Source: an uncultured Pseudomonadales bacterium
GTDB lineage: Bacteria > Pseudomonadota > Gammaproteobacteria > Pseudomonadales > Azotimanducaceae
DNA: 64,000 nucleotides
Reading direction: 5' to 3'
Assembly: GCA_958296405.1 (NCBI GenBank)
Contig: OY282519.1
Coordinates: forward strand, 2,526,132 to 2,590,131
Positions 54,423 through 62,390 of the stretch are shown piece after piece. The notes beneath the pieces were generated by a model that was not told the DNA's origin, did no database searches, and was given only the letters and a program-made list of their open reading frames with translations. The number at the start of each line of letters is the position of its first letter. Position 1 is the first letter of the stretch. The position numbers were made by a program, and so were the translations under genes.

Positions 54423-56243
54423 TCAGCTCGCTGCAGAGCTGGCCTTCAAGTCCGCCGCGATGGCGGCGTCGAGTTCGCCTTGGATTTCGCAGAGGCGCCG
54501 ATACGGCCCGATCTCCCGCGCCAACGCCTCATGCGTGCCGCTCTGCACGAGGCGGCCGCGGTCCAGCACCAAGATGCGGTCTGCATGGGTCACCGTGGAC
54601 AGCCGGTGGGCGATGACGATAGTGGTGTGGCGGCCGCGCCGCCGCGCCAGCGCATCGAGAATCTGTCGCTCAGTGCCCGTGTCCACGGCGGACAGCGAAT
54701 CATCCAGCACCAACACGGGCGGATCCTTCAGCAGCGCCCGCGCCAAGGCGACGCGTTGGCGTTGGCCGCCAGAGAGCGTGACGCCGCGCTCTCCCACCAA
54801 GGCGTCATAGCCGTCGGCGAAGCCCATGATGGAGTCATGCACGGCGGCGTCCTGAGCTGCCGCCACCAAGTGGTCGAACGGTGCATCCGCGCGCGCCACG
54901 CGCAGGTTGTCCGCCACGCTCTTGGAGTAGAGGAAGGGTTCCTGCAGCACCACGCCGATCTGCCGTCGCAGCCACTTGCGGTCTATGTGTTGGATTTCCG
55001 TGCCGTCGAGGCACACCGAGCCACCTTGGTAGGGGTAAAGCCGCAGCAACACGCGGATGAGGCTCGATTTCCCGGAGCCGGGGGCGCCGACGAGGCCAAT
55101 AGTCTCTCCGGCGGCGATGTGCAGAGAGATGCCCCGCAGCACCGGTTCGTTCTCCGCATAGTGAAATTGCAGGTTGTCGATGCGCAATTCGCCCTTGGCG
55201 CGGCCTGCCGGCGGCACCGGCGAGGCGCTCTCCTCCGGCGTCGTCAGGATGTGGTCGATGCGCGTGAGGGCCACCACCGCCTTGCCGCTGTCCGTCAACA
55301 CGCGCCCCAGTTGCCGCACGGGCCAGATCGCCATGCTGACGTAAGTGGTGAAGGCGAAGAAATCGCCCACGCTGATGCGTCCGTCGATGACCATGAAGCC
55401 GCCGGCGATGAGCACCAAGCCGATTTGCATGAGGGCGAAGAAATCTGCGATGCCCCAGTACCAGCCCATCAGCCGGCTGAGCCAGTAGTAGTTGTCGCGG
55501 AACGCGCGAATCTTCTCGCCGAAGCGGCCGATCTCGTAATCCTGCCGGGCAAACGCGCGCACCACGCGGATGCCCGTCAGATTCTCTTGGAGCACAGTGG
55601 TCATGGCGCCCTCGGAGCGATCCGTGATTTCGAACACCCGCTTCACCTTGGAGAAGAAGATGTACGCGCCCAGAACGAGAAACGGCATCAGCGAGATGGA
55701 GAGCCATGCGAGCTCGGCGTTGAGCCAAAACAAGATCGGCAGCATGGTGCAGACAAGCAGGATGGCGCGGCCCATCTCCACGACATCGGCGGACAGGAAG
55801 ACGCGCACCGTCTCCACGTCTGAACTGCACCGCTGCACGAGGTCTCCAGTGTCTGCGCCGTCGAAGAACTCGGCGCGGACGTGATGCAGGCGCCGATACA
55901 ACTCCTCGCGCAGGTGGCGGCAGATGGCTTCGGACGCGATGGCCGTCCAGCGTCCGCGCAGGTAAAGGAACACGCCGCCCGCCGCGGTCAGCAGCACGCT
56001 GGCCAACGCGGACACGGCCAGATGCGCGATGTGGGGTTCCTCGGCGCCGATGCGTTCCGTCAGCGCAACGAGGATGGGCATGCCGGCCGCCAAATCCCGC
56101 GAGTGCGCCACGTCGATGGCGTACTTGCCGATGAGGGGCGCCGCGAACATGAAGACGTTGGTGGCCGCCATGGCCAACATCGCGCTGCCGTAAAGGAGCC
56201 GTTGCCCTTGGGTGATCGCCCAGAGGTCTTTGCCGATGGTCAT
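54423..56243 (-). CDS. Heterodimeric ABC exporter, half with degenerate ATPase site
   Basis: A 606-residue half-transporter. Walker A GAPGSGKSS, signature TLSGGQRQR and Walker B VLVLDDSLSAVDT, where Asp replaces the catalytic Glu, as in the degenerate site of heterodimeric exporters. First gene of the pair. ATG 56243 follows GGAACAAAGAAA; a longer frame begins 11 codons upstream. Substrate unknown. Confidence 0.9.
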   Translation of the reverse strand: MTIGKDLWAITQGQRLLYGSAMLAMAATNVFMFAAPLIGKYAIDVAHSRDLAAGMPILVALTERIGAEEPHIAHLAVSALASVLLTAAGGVFLYLRGRWTAIASEAICRHLREELYRRLHHVRAEFFDGADTGDLVQRCSSDVETVRVFLSADVVEMGRAILLVCTMLPILFWLNAELAWLSISLMPFLVLGAYIFFSKVKRVFEITDRSEGAMTTVLQENLTGIRVVRAFARQDYEIGRFGEKIRAFRDNYYWLSRLMGWYWGIADFFALMQIGLVLIAGGFMVIDGRISVGDFFAFTTYVSMAIWPVRQLGRVLTDSGKAVVALTRIDHILTTPEESASPVPPAGRAKGELRIDNLQFHYAENEPVLRGISLHIAAGETIGLVGAPGSGKSSLIRVLLRLYPYQGGSVCLDGTEIQHIDRKWLRRQIGVVLQEPFLYSKSVADNLRVARADAPFDHLVAAAQDAAVHDSIMGFADGYDALVGERGVTLSGGQRQRVALARALLKDPPVLVLDDSLSAVDTGTERQILDALARRRGRHTTIVIAHRLSTVTHADRILVLDRGRLVQSGTHEALAREIGPYRRLCEIQGELDAAIAADLKASSAAS

Positions 56244-56610
56244 TTTCTTTGTTCCAACACGGATGCGCCGTCCCAATGGTGGGCATCACACTGGCGTTTT
56301 GATTTTGCGGCCATCATCCACGGCGGCGCTTGGGCCGCGGGATGCTGCGCCTGCCGGCGGATTCGGTGGAAGAGAACCCAGACGCCTGCCTAGGCGCCAC
56401 GGGCCGATTGCTTCTGCCTACTTAGCCTTGGGCCTGAGGCCGCAGTTCAAGGACAATGTCGAATCGCACTATTGGATCTCCTGCCGGTTTTGGAGATGGG
56501 GCGCATCATACGCCGTTGCGGAAAAAGGGCAAGCGGTGTCCGACCCGCCGTCGACCTGAGGCTACCATCAGGGTACAGTCACGCTTTGACAATGGTACCG
56601 GAGACGGGCG
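56244..56610. other. Divergent intergenic region
   Basis: 367 bases between the ABC operon and the small glycine-rich gene. No gene or clear promoter box recognised. Confidence 0.4.
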
Positions 56611-56946
56611 ATGGCCGAGCAGACAGACGACGGAGCGACTAAGGTTGTCAGCGGCGTGGCCAAGCTGGCCAGTGGCGCAATCGGTGGCGTGGCGTTGCCG
56701 GGGGCTGTCTATGCCGCGGCCGCCGCGTTTGGAACGGCCAGCACCGGGACCGCCATCAGCACGTTGAGTGGCGCAGCTGCGGTGAGCGCGACCACCGCGC
56801 TAGTCGGCTTTGGCAGTGTGGCCACCGGAGGGGCGGTGATCGGCCTGCTTGGCATCGCCGGCCTCATGATTGGCCGAAAGGCTGGCGGCAAGCTCGGCGG
56901 AAAGGTCTTCAGGGCCGCCCGTCGTGTCCAAGCTGAAAAAGCCTGA
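56611..56946 (+). CDS. Glycine/alanine-rich membrane protein
   Basis: A 111-residue protein with a polar N-terminus (MAEQTDDGATK), then almost continuous Gly/Ala/Val/Thr hydrophobic sequence from about 13 to 90 (two or three helices with GxxxG spacing) and a basic tail GRKAGGKLGGKVFRAARRVQ. GGAG lies 10 bases before the ATG. It resembles glycine-zipper or pore-forming peptides more than a transporter. It immediately precedes an HNH-nuclease gene and may deliver or anchor it. Confidence 0.6.
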   Translation: MAEQTDDGATKVVSGVAKLASGAIGGVALPGAVYAAAAAFGTASTGTAISTLSGAAAVSATTALVGFGSVATGGAVIGLLGIAGLMIGRKAGGKLGGKVFRAARRVQAEKA

Positions 56947-56956
56947 GACGTCACGC

Positions 56957-57499
56957 ATGGGCATCCGCGAGCTTCTCTCCGATGTGCCCATTGTCGGTGA
57001 ATTGCTGGATGTAGCAGAGATTGCGGATGGCGTTGCCGAAATGGCTGCGGGTGCGGCGGCCGAGGGATATGCCGCGTTGCGGGAGAAGATGGAGTGGGTC
57101 GAAGTGGCAGACGGCATGGATACCCGAACGGCGATGTTGGCTGAGGCATCCGAAGTTCCCCCGGTGCTCGGCGACGATGGCGAGATCTCTGCTGGGCTGT
57201 GGACGGACCCTTACACCGGCTTCAGTTCATCCGATCCGGGAGATTTCGAAATCGATCACCGCGTGCCCTTCAAGGCCGTCTCCGAGGCAGTGCCAAGATT
57301 TGCCGACTTGTCCCTTGATGAGCAACTGGCTCATTACAACGACCCCGACAATCTTCAAGTGCTCCATGATGGGCATAACGCATCAAAGGGGGATGCGCTG
57401 CCGGGTGACTACGCCGAGACGATCGGCGACCCTTCAATGCGGACGAGATTCTTGAGCGACTGCAGCCGCTACATGAGCAAGCTCGGCATACAACTCTAG
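56957..57499 (+). CDS. HNH endonuclease-domain protein (toxin-like)
   Basis: A 180-residue protein. After a helical N-terminal half (LLSDVPIVGELLDVAEIADG) and a linker, an HNH nuclease core is visible: DFEIDHRVPFKAV (first H), YNDPDNLQVLHDGHNASKGD (N and last H). Such C-terminal HNH domains occur in toxins and bacteriocins. The start is uncertain: ATG 56957 is used here, but GTG 56925 or TTG 56870 in frame would overlap the previous gene. No immunity protein is recognised unless it is the preceding membrane protein. Confidence 0.75.
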   Translation: MGIRELLSDVPIVGELLDVAEIADGVAEMAAGAAAEGYAALREKMEWVEVADGMDTRTAMLAEASEVPPVLGDDGEISAGLWTDPYTGFSSSDPGDFEIDHRVPFKAVSEAVPRFADLSLDEQLAHYNDPDNLQVLHDGHNASKGDALPGDYAETIGDPSMRTRFLSDCSRYMSKLGIQL

Positions 57500-57511
57500 G
57501 GCGAGGAGGCT

Positions 57512-58513
57512 CTAGGTGTTGAGGTTGACGATCATCTTGCCCGTGTTGGCGCCTTTGAACAGGCCGATGAACGCCTCGGGCGCCTGTTCGATGCCGTCAA
57601 ACGTCGTCTCCCGGTAGCGCAGCTCGCCAGAGCTCACCCACTGCGTCATATCGCGCAGGAAATCCGGCCGCAAGTGGTTGAAGTTCGACACGATGAAGCC
57701 GCGCAGCGTCAGCCCCAAGCCGATGGCCATGGCCAAGTTGTTCGGGCCGGGCACCGGCGCGGTGGCGTTGTACTGCGAGATCATGCCGCACAGCGGGATG
57801 CGCCCGTTGGGACGCATGTGGTTGAGCGCTGCCTGCAGGTGCTCGCCGCCCACGTTGTCGAAGTACACGTCGATGCCTTGCGGCGCTGCGTCCTTAAGGT
57901 GTGCTGAGATGTTGCCTTCGCGGTAGTCAAAGGCGTGGTCGAAGCCTAAGTCGTCCTTCAGGTGGGCCACCTTGGCCGCGCCACCGGCGCTGCCGATCAC
58001 CGGGCAGCCCTTGATGCGGGCGATTTGGCCCACCGCGCTGCCGACGGCGCCAGCGGCGCCAGACACGAACACGGTGTCTCCTTCCTGCAAGGCGCCCACG
58101 TCCAGCAAGCCCACATAAGCCGTCATGCCCGGCATGCCAAGCACGCCCAGATAAGCGGATGCCGGCGCCGCGAGTTCGCCTAGCTTGTTGAGTTGCTTGG
58201 CGGGAGCGATGAACGCGTCGCGCCAGCCGAAGAAAGACTCCACATGGTCTCCCTCCGCCAGCGCGGGATCGTTGGATTGCACCACCCGGCCGATGGCGCC
58301 GCCGGTGAGCGCCTCGCCGATGGCGAAGGGCGGCACATAGGACTTTCGGTCCACCATGCGGCCTCGCATGTACGGATCTACGCTCATGCACAGGTTGGCC
58401 ACCAGCGCCTCGCCGGGGGCCGGTTCCCCCAATTCGGTTTCCGTGACCTGAAAATCGCCCAAGTCGGGCATGCCGACGGGGCGGCGCTGCAAACTGACGA
58501 CGCGGCTTAACAT
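57512..58513 (-). CDS. NADP-dependent MDR reductase, CurA/leukotriene B4 dehydrogenase-like
   Basis: A 333-residue zinc-free medium-chain reductase. Features: SVDPYMRGRM, GMPGMTAYVGL, the NADP motif SGAAGAVGSAVGQIAR and FDNVGGEHLQAALNHM. Family members reduce enones or alkenals; substrate here is unknown. Starts at ATG 58513. Confidence 0.9.
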   Translation of the reverse strand: MLSRVVSLQRRPVGMPDLGDFQVTETELGEPAPGEALVANLCMSVDPYMRGRMVDRKSYVPPFAIGEALTGGAIGRVVQSNDPALAEGDHVESFFGWRDAFIAPAKQLNKLGELAAPASAYLGVLGMPGMTAYVGLLDVGALQEGDTVFVSGAAGAVGSAVGQIARIKGCPVIGSAGGAAKVAHLKDDLGFDHAFDYREGNISAHLKDAAPQGIDVYFDNVGGEHLQAALNHMRPNGRIPLCGMISQYNATAPVPGPNNLAMAIGLGLTLRGFIVSNFNHLRPDFLRDMTQWVSSGELRYRETTFDGIEQAPEAFIGLFKGANTGKMIVNLNT

Positions 58514-58532
58514 GGTTGGCGTTGGTGTCCTG

Positions 58533-58883
58533 TCAGGCTGTCGCGCCGAAGGCGGACAGGGCGTCTTGCTTCGAAGGATGGATGGCGATCACTTGGTCGA
58601 AACCGCTGATTTCCATGACTTCCTTGATGGCGGCCTGCAAGGAGCAGAGGGCGAACTTGGCCTCCCGCTTGCGCAGCGTTTTGGCCGTCACCAAAATGGC
58701 GCGCAAGCCGGCGCTGCTGATGTACGAGAGGCCTTCAAGGTCGAGGATGACGATGCCGGCGCCGTCGCCGATGGCGCTGCTCATCGTCTGCTCGAACTCC
58801 TGCGCGTTGCGGCTATCGATGCGGCCATTGGCCGTAGCGATCAATGCCCCGCCCTCGGTCGCCGTGGTGATGTCGATGGTCAT
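58533..58883 (-). CDS. STAS-domain anti-sigma factor antagonist
   Basis: A 116-residue single STAS domain. GRIDSRNAQEFEQTM and ILDLEGLSYISSAGLRAILV contain the phosphorylatable Ser in YISSAGLR. Acts by binding an anti-sigma/kinase; no partner gene is adjacent. ATG 58883 is favoured; a TTG five codons upstream is possible. Confidence 0.88.
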   Translation of the reverse strand: MTIDITTATEGGALIATANGRIDSRNAQEFEQTMSSAIGDGAGIVILDLEGLSYISSAGLRAILVTAKTLRKREAKFALCSLQAAIKEVMEISGFDQVIAIHPSKQDALSAFGATA

Positions 58884-59033
58884 GTCAAGGGTGCCCAAGC
58901 CGTGTTCAGGATCTGTTCGCTAGCCTACGATAGTCTGGCGGCAAGGTAAACGCCGAAACTTCGGCGCTCGGCGCTGGGTGGGTGGCCGCGGCGAAGCCGA
59001 GGGGCCGCGCAAGGACGGGCGACGCTGGCGAGC

Positions 59034-60632
59034 CTACATCGTCCAGACGGCCACGCCGCTCGCGTCCGTCCAGCGACGGCCCGACTCACCATCGCCTCGG
59101 CGGCCTTCTCTCCGGCGATCTAGCACCACCAAGTGGCCTTCCTCCGCGCGGCACTGCGCCATGTAGCCGAGCGTCTGCTCCACGCCTTGCTCGATGGTGC
59201 CCTCGAAGCTCTTGCGGTCCGAAGTCCTGAACACCTTGCACTCGATCACGAACCGTTCCCATAGGTCCGAAGGCTGCCCCGCCGCGCGCGGCCAGAGCAC
59301 CAGCAGGTCTGTCCGCCCCCTGCCTAGCCCATACTCGCGCTCGATGCGCCCGCCGCCATTCACGATGCGTTGCAGGTACGCCTGCAGGATCAGTTGCGGG
59401 GCTGCTTCCCGGTAGTCTTTGAAGTACGCCAGCCAGTGCTCGGCGTGCTCGGCGAAGAAGGTGCTGAACGCGGTGAGCAGCTTGTTCATGTCCAGCCGGC
59501 CGTCAGCGCCCACGTACCTAGCCGTCTGCACGTCCAAGCTGTCCTGCAGCACATAGCCGAGTTCCCGCGGCACCACTTCCTGATAAATCGGGTTCGCGAT
59601 GCGGGGCGGGGCGCCCGGCGCGAGCAAGCCCAAGTCGCGCAGGTACTCCAAGTCCCTTGCGTGGTGGTCAGCGGTGCCGCCGCTCAAGATCGGTTCGATG
59701 ACGCGGCGCACCCGCTCTTCCTCCAGCTTGTGCGCCAGTTGGTCGAGGTGTGTGCGGCGAGACAGGATGAGCTCCTCTCGCGCCGCATGGATGTCGTCCG
59801 CTTCGATGGCGCGGGAGCGGTCCCTCCCCGCCGGGTTGTCGAAGCAGGCGCCGGCGCAGAGCGCGTTCACCAGCCACGGCTGGCCCTGGCTTTGCGTCCA
59901 CACAGCCTGCCGCGCCGCCGCCGTGAAGCGCTGGCCAGTCTCCGTCGTGTGCTGGGACATCAGGCTGTTGGTTTCGGCCTCGGTGAAGTCGCCGAGGCGC
60001 AGGGATTTCGCCGCCACGTTGAAGGGGCTGCCGCCGGCAATCACTTCGCCGGCGCTGGAGCGAATGCGATAGTCCCGAATGTCGCGCACACCGCACAACA
60101 CCACGCTTTGCGGGAACCCCTCTGGGCGCTGCTGGTAACCGGAGCGGAGCTGGCGCAGCACCGAAAGGAGGGTGTCGCCCACCAGCGAATCGATTTCATC
60201 CACCAGCAGCACGAGCGGCGTTGGGTTGGCTTCGCACCAGCGGGCGAGCAGCAGCCGCAGCGCGTCGTCTGGCCCCGCCTTCGCTAGAATGTCTGGCCAA
60301 ACCCCGTCCGGGTAGCCGTCCCCCAACCGTCGCGCACTGTCGGCCAAGCTGCTCAGAATGGAGCGCATGCCGCGGGCGGTGTCGTCGCGGGCCACTTGGC
60401 CCACCTCCACGTTCACGTCCACGCAGCGGAAGTTGCCGGCGGCGCCGCTGTTCAAGTGGTCGCGCAGGGCGATCAGGGCGGAGGTCTTGCCCGTTTGCCG
60501 CGGCGCGTGCAGCACGAAGTAGCGCTCTGCCCGCACCAAATCCATGAATTCGCCGACGCTCGCGCGACTCAACGGCTCGATGGCATAGTGCTTGTCTTGG
60601 CGAACCGGCCCCTCTGTGCTGAAGAAGCGCAT
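59034..60632 (-). CDS. AAA-type ATPase fused to a PD-(D/E)XK-like domain
   Basis: A 532-residue protein. N-terminal P-loop domain: Walker A HAPRQTGKTSA (about 42-52), Walker B LVLLVDEID (about 147-155) and a sensor CGVRD. A winged-helix-like middle (about 280-370) leads to a C-terminal GRGRTDLLVLWP ... WERFVIECKVF, a PD-(D/E)XK-type nuclease core with D and E-x-K. This architecture occurs in defence or mobile-element ATPases of unknown function. A CATAAT box lies 6 bases before the ATG. Confidence 0.72.
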   Translation of the reverse strand: MRFFSTEGPVRQDKHYAIEPLSRASVGEFMDLVRAERYFVLHAPRQTGKTSALIALRDHLNSGAAGNFRCVDVNVEVGQVARDDTARGMRSILSSLADSARRLGDGYPDGVWPDILAKAGPDDALRLLLARWCEANPTPLVLLVDEIDSLVGDTLLSVLRQLRSGYQQRPEGFPQSVVLCGVRDIRDYRIRSSAGEVIAGGSPFNVAAKSLRLGDFTEAETNSLMSQHTTETGQRFTAAARQAVWTQSQGQPWLVNALCAGACFDNPAGRDRSRAIEADDIHAAREELILSRRTHLDQLAHKLEEERVRRVIEPILSGGTADHHARDLEYLRDLGLLAPGAPPRIANPIYQEVVPRELGYVLQDSLDVQTARYVGADGRLDMNKLLTAFSTFFAEHAEHWLAYFKDYREAAPQLILQAYLQRIVNGGGRIEREYGLGRGRTDLLVLWPRAAGQPSDLWERFVIECKVFRTSDRKSFEGTIEQGVEQTLGYMAQCRAEEGHLVVLDRRREGRRGDGESGRRWTDASGVAVWTM

Positions 60633-60638
60633 GGGCGG

Positions 60639-60644
60639 ATTATG
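60639..60644 (-). promoter_or_regulatory. -10 box next to the ATPase start codon
   Basis: CATAAT on the minus strand, 6 bases before ATG 60632, implying a leaderless transcript. Confidence 0.35.
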
Positions 60645-60687
60645 GCACTTGCCTAGCGTTGCGTTGGTGACGCTCGGTGGTGGCGCG

Positions 60688-62175
60688 TCACGCCGCGCCG
60701 TCCCGGTATTCCGCGGTCACCAACTCGAAGCGCAGCCCTTCCAGCATGTCCAATGCCGCGAGTTCGCCGTCGTGCGGCAGCGGGATGTGCGCGGCATCGA
60801 GGCGCATCCTTCCCCAAGTGGGGTCGAAACCGCGCCAGAAGCCGTCGATGCCGATTTCCGTCCAGTTATGCACCGCGAAGGCGCCGCCAGCGTAGGCGAG
60901 GCCAGTCACCGTGCGCGCCGGCAGGCCGATGGCGCGCGCCAAGGTCGTCAGCAGGTCTGCGTAGGCTGTGCAGTCCCCGCGCCGCGTCTTCAGCGTCTGC
61001 GCCACGCTCTGTGCGCTGCTGCCTTCCGCGTAGGTGATGAAGCCGCCCACGAAGCGCGTCAGCGCTTCGGCTTGGGCGCTGGGCGCCGCGGCGTCGTGGA
61101 TCGCTTCCGCGGCCAACTGTTGCACTTCGGCATTGCCGGCCGGATGCGCGACGGTTGCCGCGACGAAGCCTCCCGCACTGGTTTGCGGCACCGCTTGAGG
61201 CGCCTCGCCACCCCGAGCCAACGTGAAATGGCCGTCGGCGCCTCGGCTCAGCGCCGGCCAAGCCGCGTTGGTGAGGTCGCGGTCTCCATGCACCCGCAGC
61301 ACTAGGCGCTCGAGGCCGGCGTCAGCGTTGAGCGGCTTGTCGATGGGGATGCGCAGCGGTCCTGCAGCGAAGGCCGGCGCGGCTTGCCAAGGGATGATGG
61401 CTGCTTCGCCGGCAACGCGCCGCAACGAGAACCAGTCTGCGATGTCGAAGCGCGAGAACGAGAAGTCTGCCAACAGCTCCGCCTGGGCGGCGCCGAAGGG
61501 CGTGCGCCGTTGCAGCGAGTAGCCGTCTTGCCGTGCCGCCGAGACTTGCCACACATCCCGGTTGAGCCGCAGCCGGTCGAAATCCACCGAGCGCGTGGCG
61601 TGGCGCTCGCCGGGCGAGCGCGGCTGGGCAAGCCACACTTCCAACGCGACGTAATCCGCCAAGGTGTAATCCCAATCGAGGTCGATGGCGCTGCCGGCGA
61701 CGTTGGCTTGTAATCGCGCGGCGGTGTGCGAGGTACCGGCGGCGTGCCCATCGCCGTTCTTTGCTTCTGCGGCGCCATGCCACGGCTCGGCGTCGGCATG
61801 GTTTGGAAGTGGGTGGCCGAGGCGACGAATCTCCACCGCGGTGACGCCGGCGTCATTGTGGACGGCGTGGTTGGCGCGCAACAGCGGATGCGGCGCCGTG
61901 GCATCGAAGACGAGGGCGCTGTCGATGTGCGTGGGCGCGCTGGCATCGACGCGAAACGCAAGCTCGGTCTCGAACCGATAGACGCCGCCCGCGCGCGTGC
62001 TGCGCGTGACGAACTCGCCCACTGGCCGACCGCCCAACTCCACCTGATGCCAGCGCTCGCCGAGCAGCGCCGTCGCGGCGCGCTCCACCGGGCTTGCCGG
62101 GGCGCCGAACCCGATGGCCAAGGCGAACGCGAGCGCCGTGGCGCCGAGGAACGCAATGCGATGCCAAGGGCGCAT
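60688..62175 (-). CDS. Transglutaminase-like domain protein
   Basis: A 495-residue protein. N-terminal hydrophobic segment (MRPWHRIAFLGATALAFALA) is a signal peptide or anchor, then a large beta-rich region and a C-terminal transglutaminase/protease core with Cys in RRGDCTAYADLL, His in AVHNWTEI and Asp in GFDPTWGR. Role unknown, probably periplasmic. ATG 62175 is chosen since the upstream open frame lies in low-complexity DNA. A TACAAT lies 6 bases upstream. Confidence 0.8.
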   Translation of the reverse strand: MRPWHRIAFLGATALAFALAIGFGAPASPVERAATALLGERWHQVELGGRPVGEFVTRSTRAGGVYRFETELAFRVDASAPTHIDSALVFDATAPHPLLRANHAVHNDAGVTAVEIRRLGHPLPNHADAEPWHGAAEAKNGDGHAAGTSHTAARLQANVAGSAIDLDWDYTLADYVALEVWLAQPRSPGERHATRSVDFDRLRLNRDVWQVSAARQDGYSLQRRTPFGAAQAELLADFSFSRFDIADWFSLRRVAGEAAIIPWQAAPAFAAGPLRIPIDKPLNADAGLERLVLRVHGDRDLTNAAWPALSRGADGHFTLARGGEAPQAVPQTSAGGFVAATVAHPAGNAEVQQLAAEAIHDAAAPSAQAEALTRFVGGFITYAEGSSAQSVAQTLKTRRGDCTAYADLLTTLARAIGLPARTVTGLAYAGGAFAVHNWTEIGIDGFWRGFDPTWGRMRLDAAHIPLPHDGELAALDMLEGLRFELVTAEYRDGAA

Positions 62176-62181
62176 GACGCG

Positions 62182-62187
62182 ATTGTA
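62182..62187 (-). promoter_or_regulatory. -10 box next to the transglutaminase start
   Basis: TACAAT on the minus strand, 6 bases before ATG 62175, suggesting a leaderless transcript, as for the ATPase and MBL genes. Confidence 0.3.
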
Positions 62188-62209
62188 AGGGCGCCTAGGG
62201 ACCGCACGG

Positions 62210-62345
62210 CCCTCGCTGTCTCTCCCGGCCCCTCGCCCCTTGCTCTCGGCGCTATCCCTTTGCTCCCGTCCCTCTCCCACCCGCGCTCCCGGCCCTCTCC
62301 CACCCGCACACCCGGCCCTCTCCCTCCCGGCCCATCCCGGCATCC
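62210..62345 (+). repeat. Pyrimidine-rich imperfect repeat
   Basis: About 135 bases made of variants of CCGGCCCTCTCCC and CTCCCACCCG, almost purine-free on this strand. Lies between the transglutaminase and glnS genes. Confidence 0.65.
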
Positions 62346-62390
62346 GGCGAGCGGCTACAATTGCCCGCTTGCCCTTGGCGGCCGCGCCCA

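Noticed and set aside
52493..56243. ABC transporter pair as dedicated exporter of the RiPPs.
   Set aside because: It is 14 kb away, has no C39 peptidase domain and is the ordinary heterodimeric multidrug type. A link cannot be supported.
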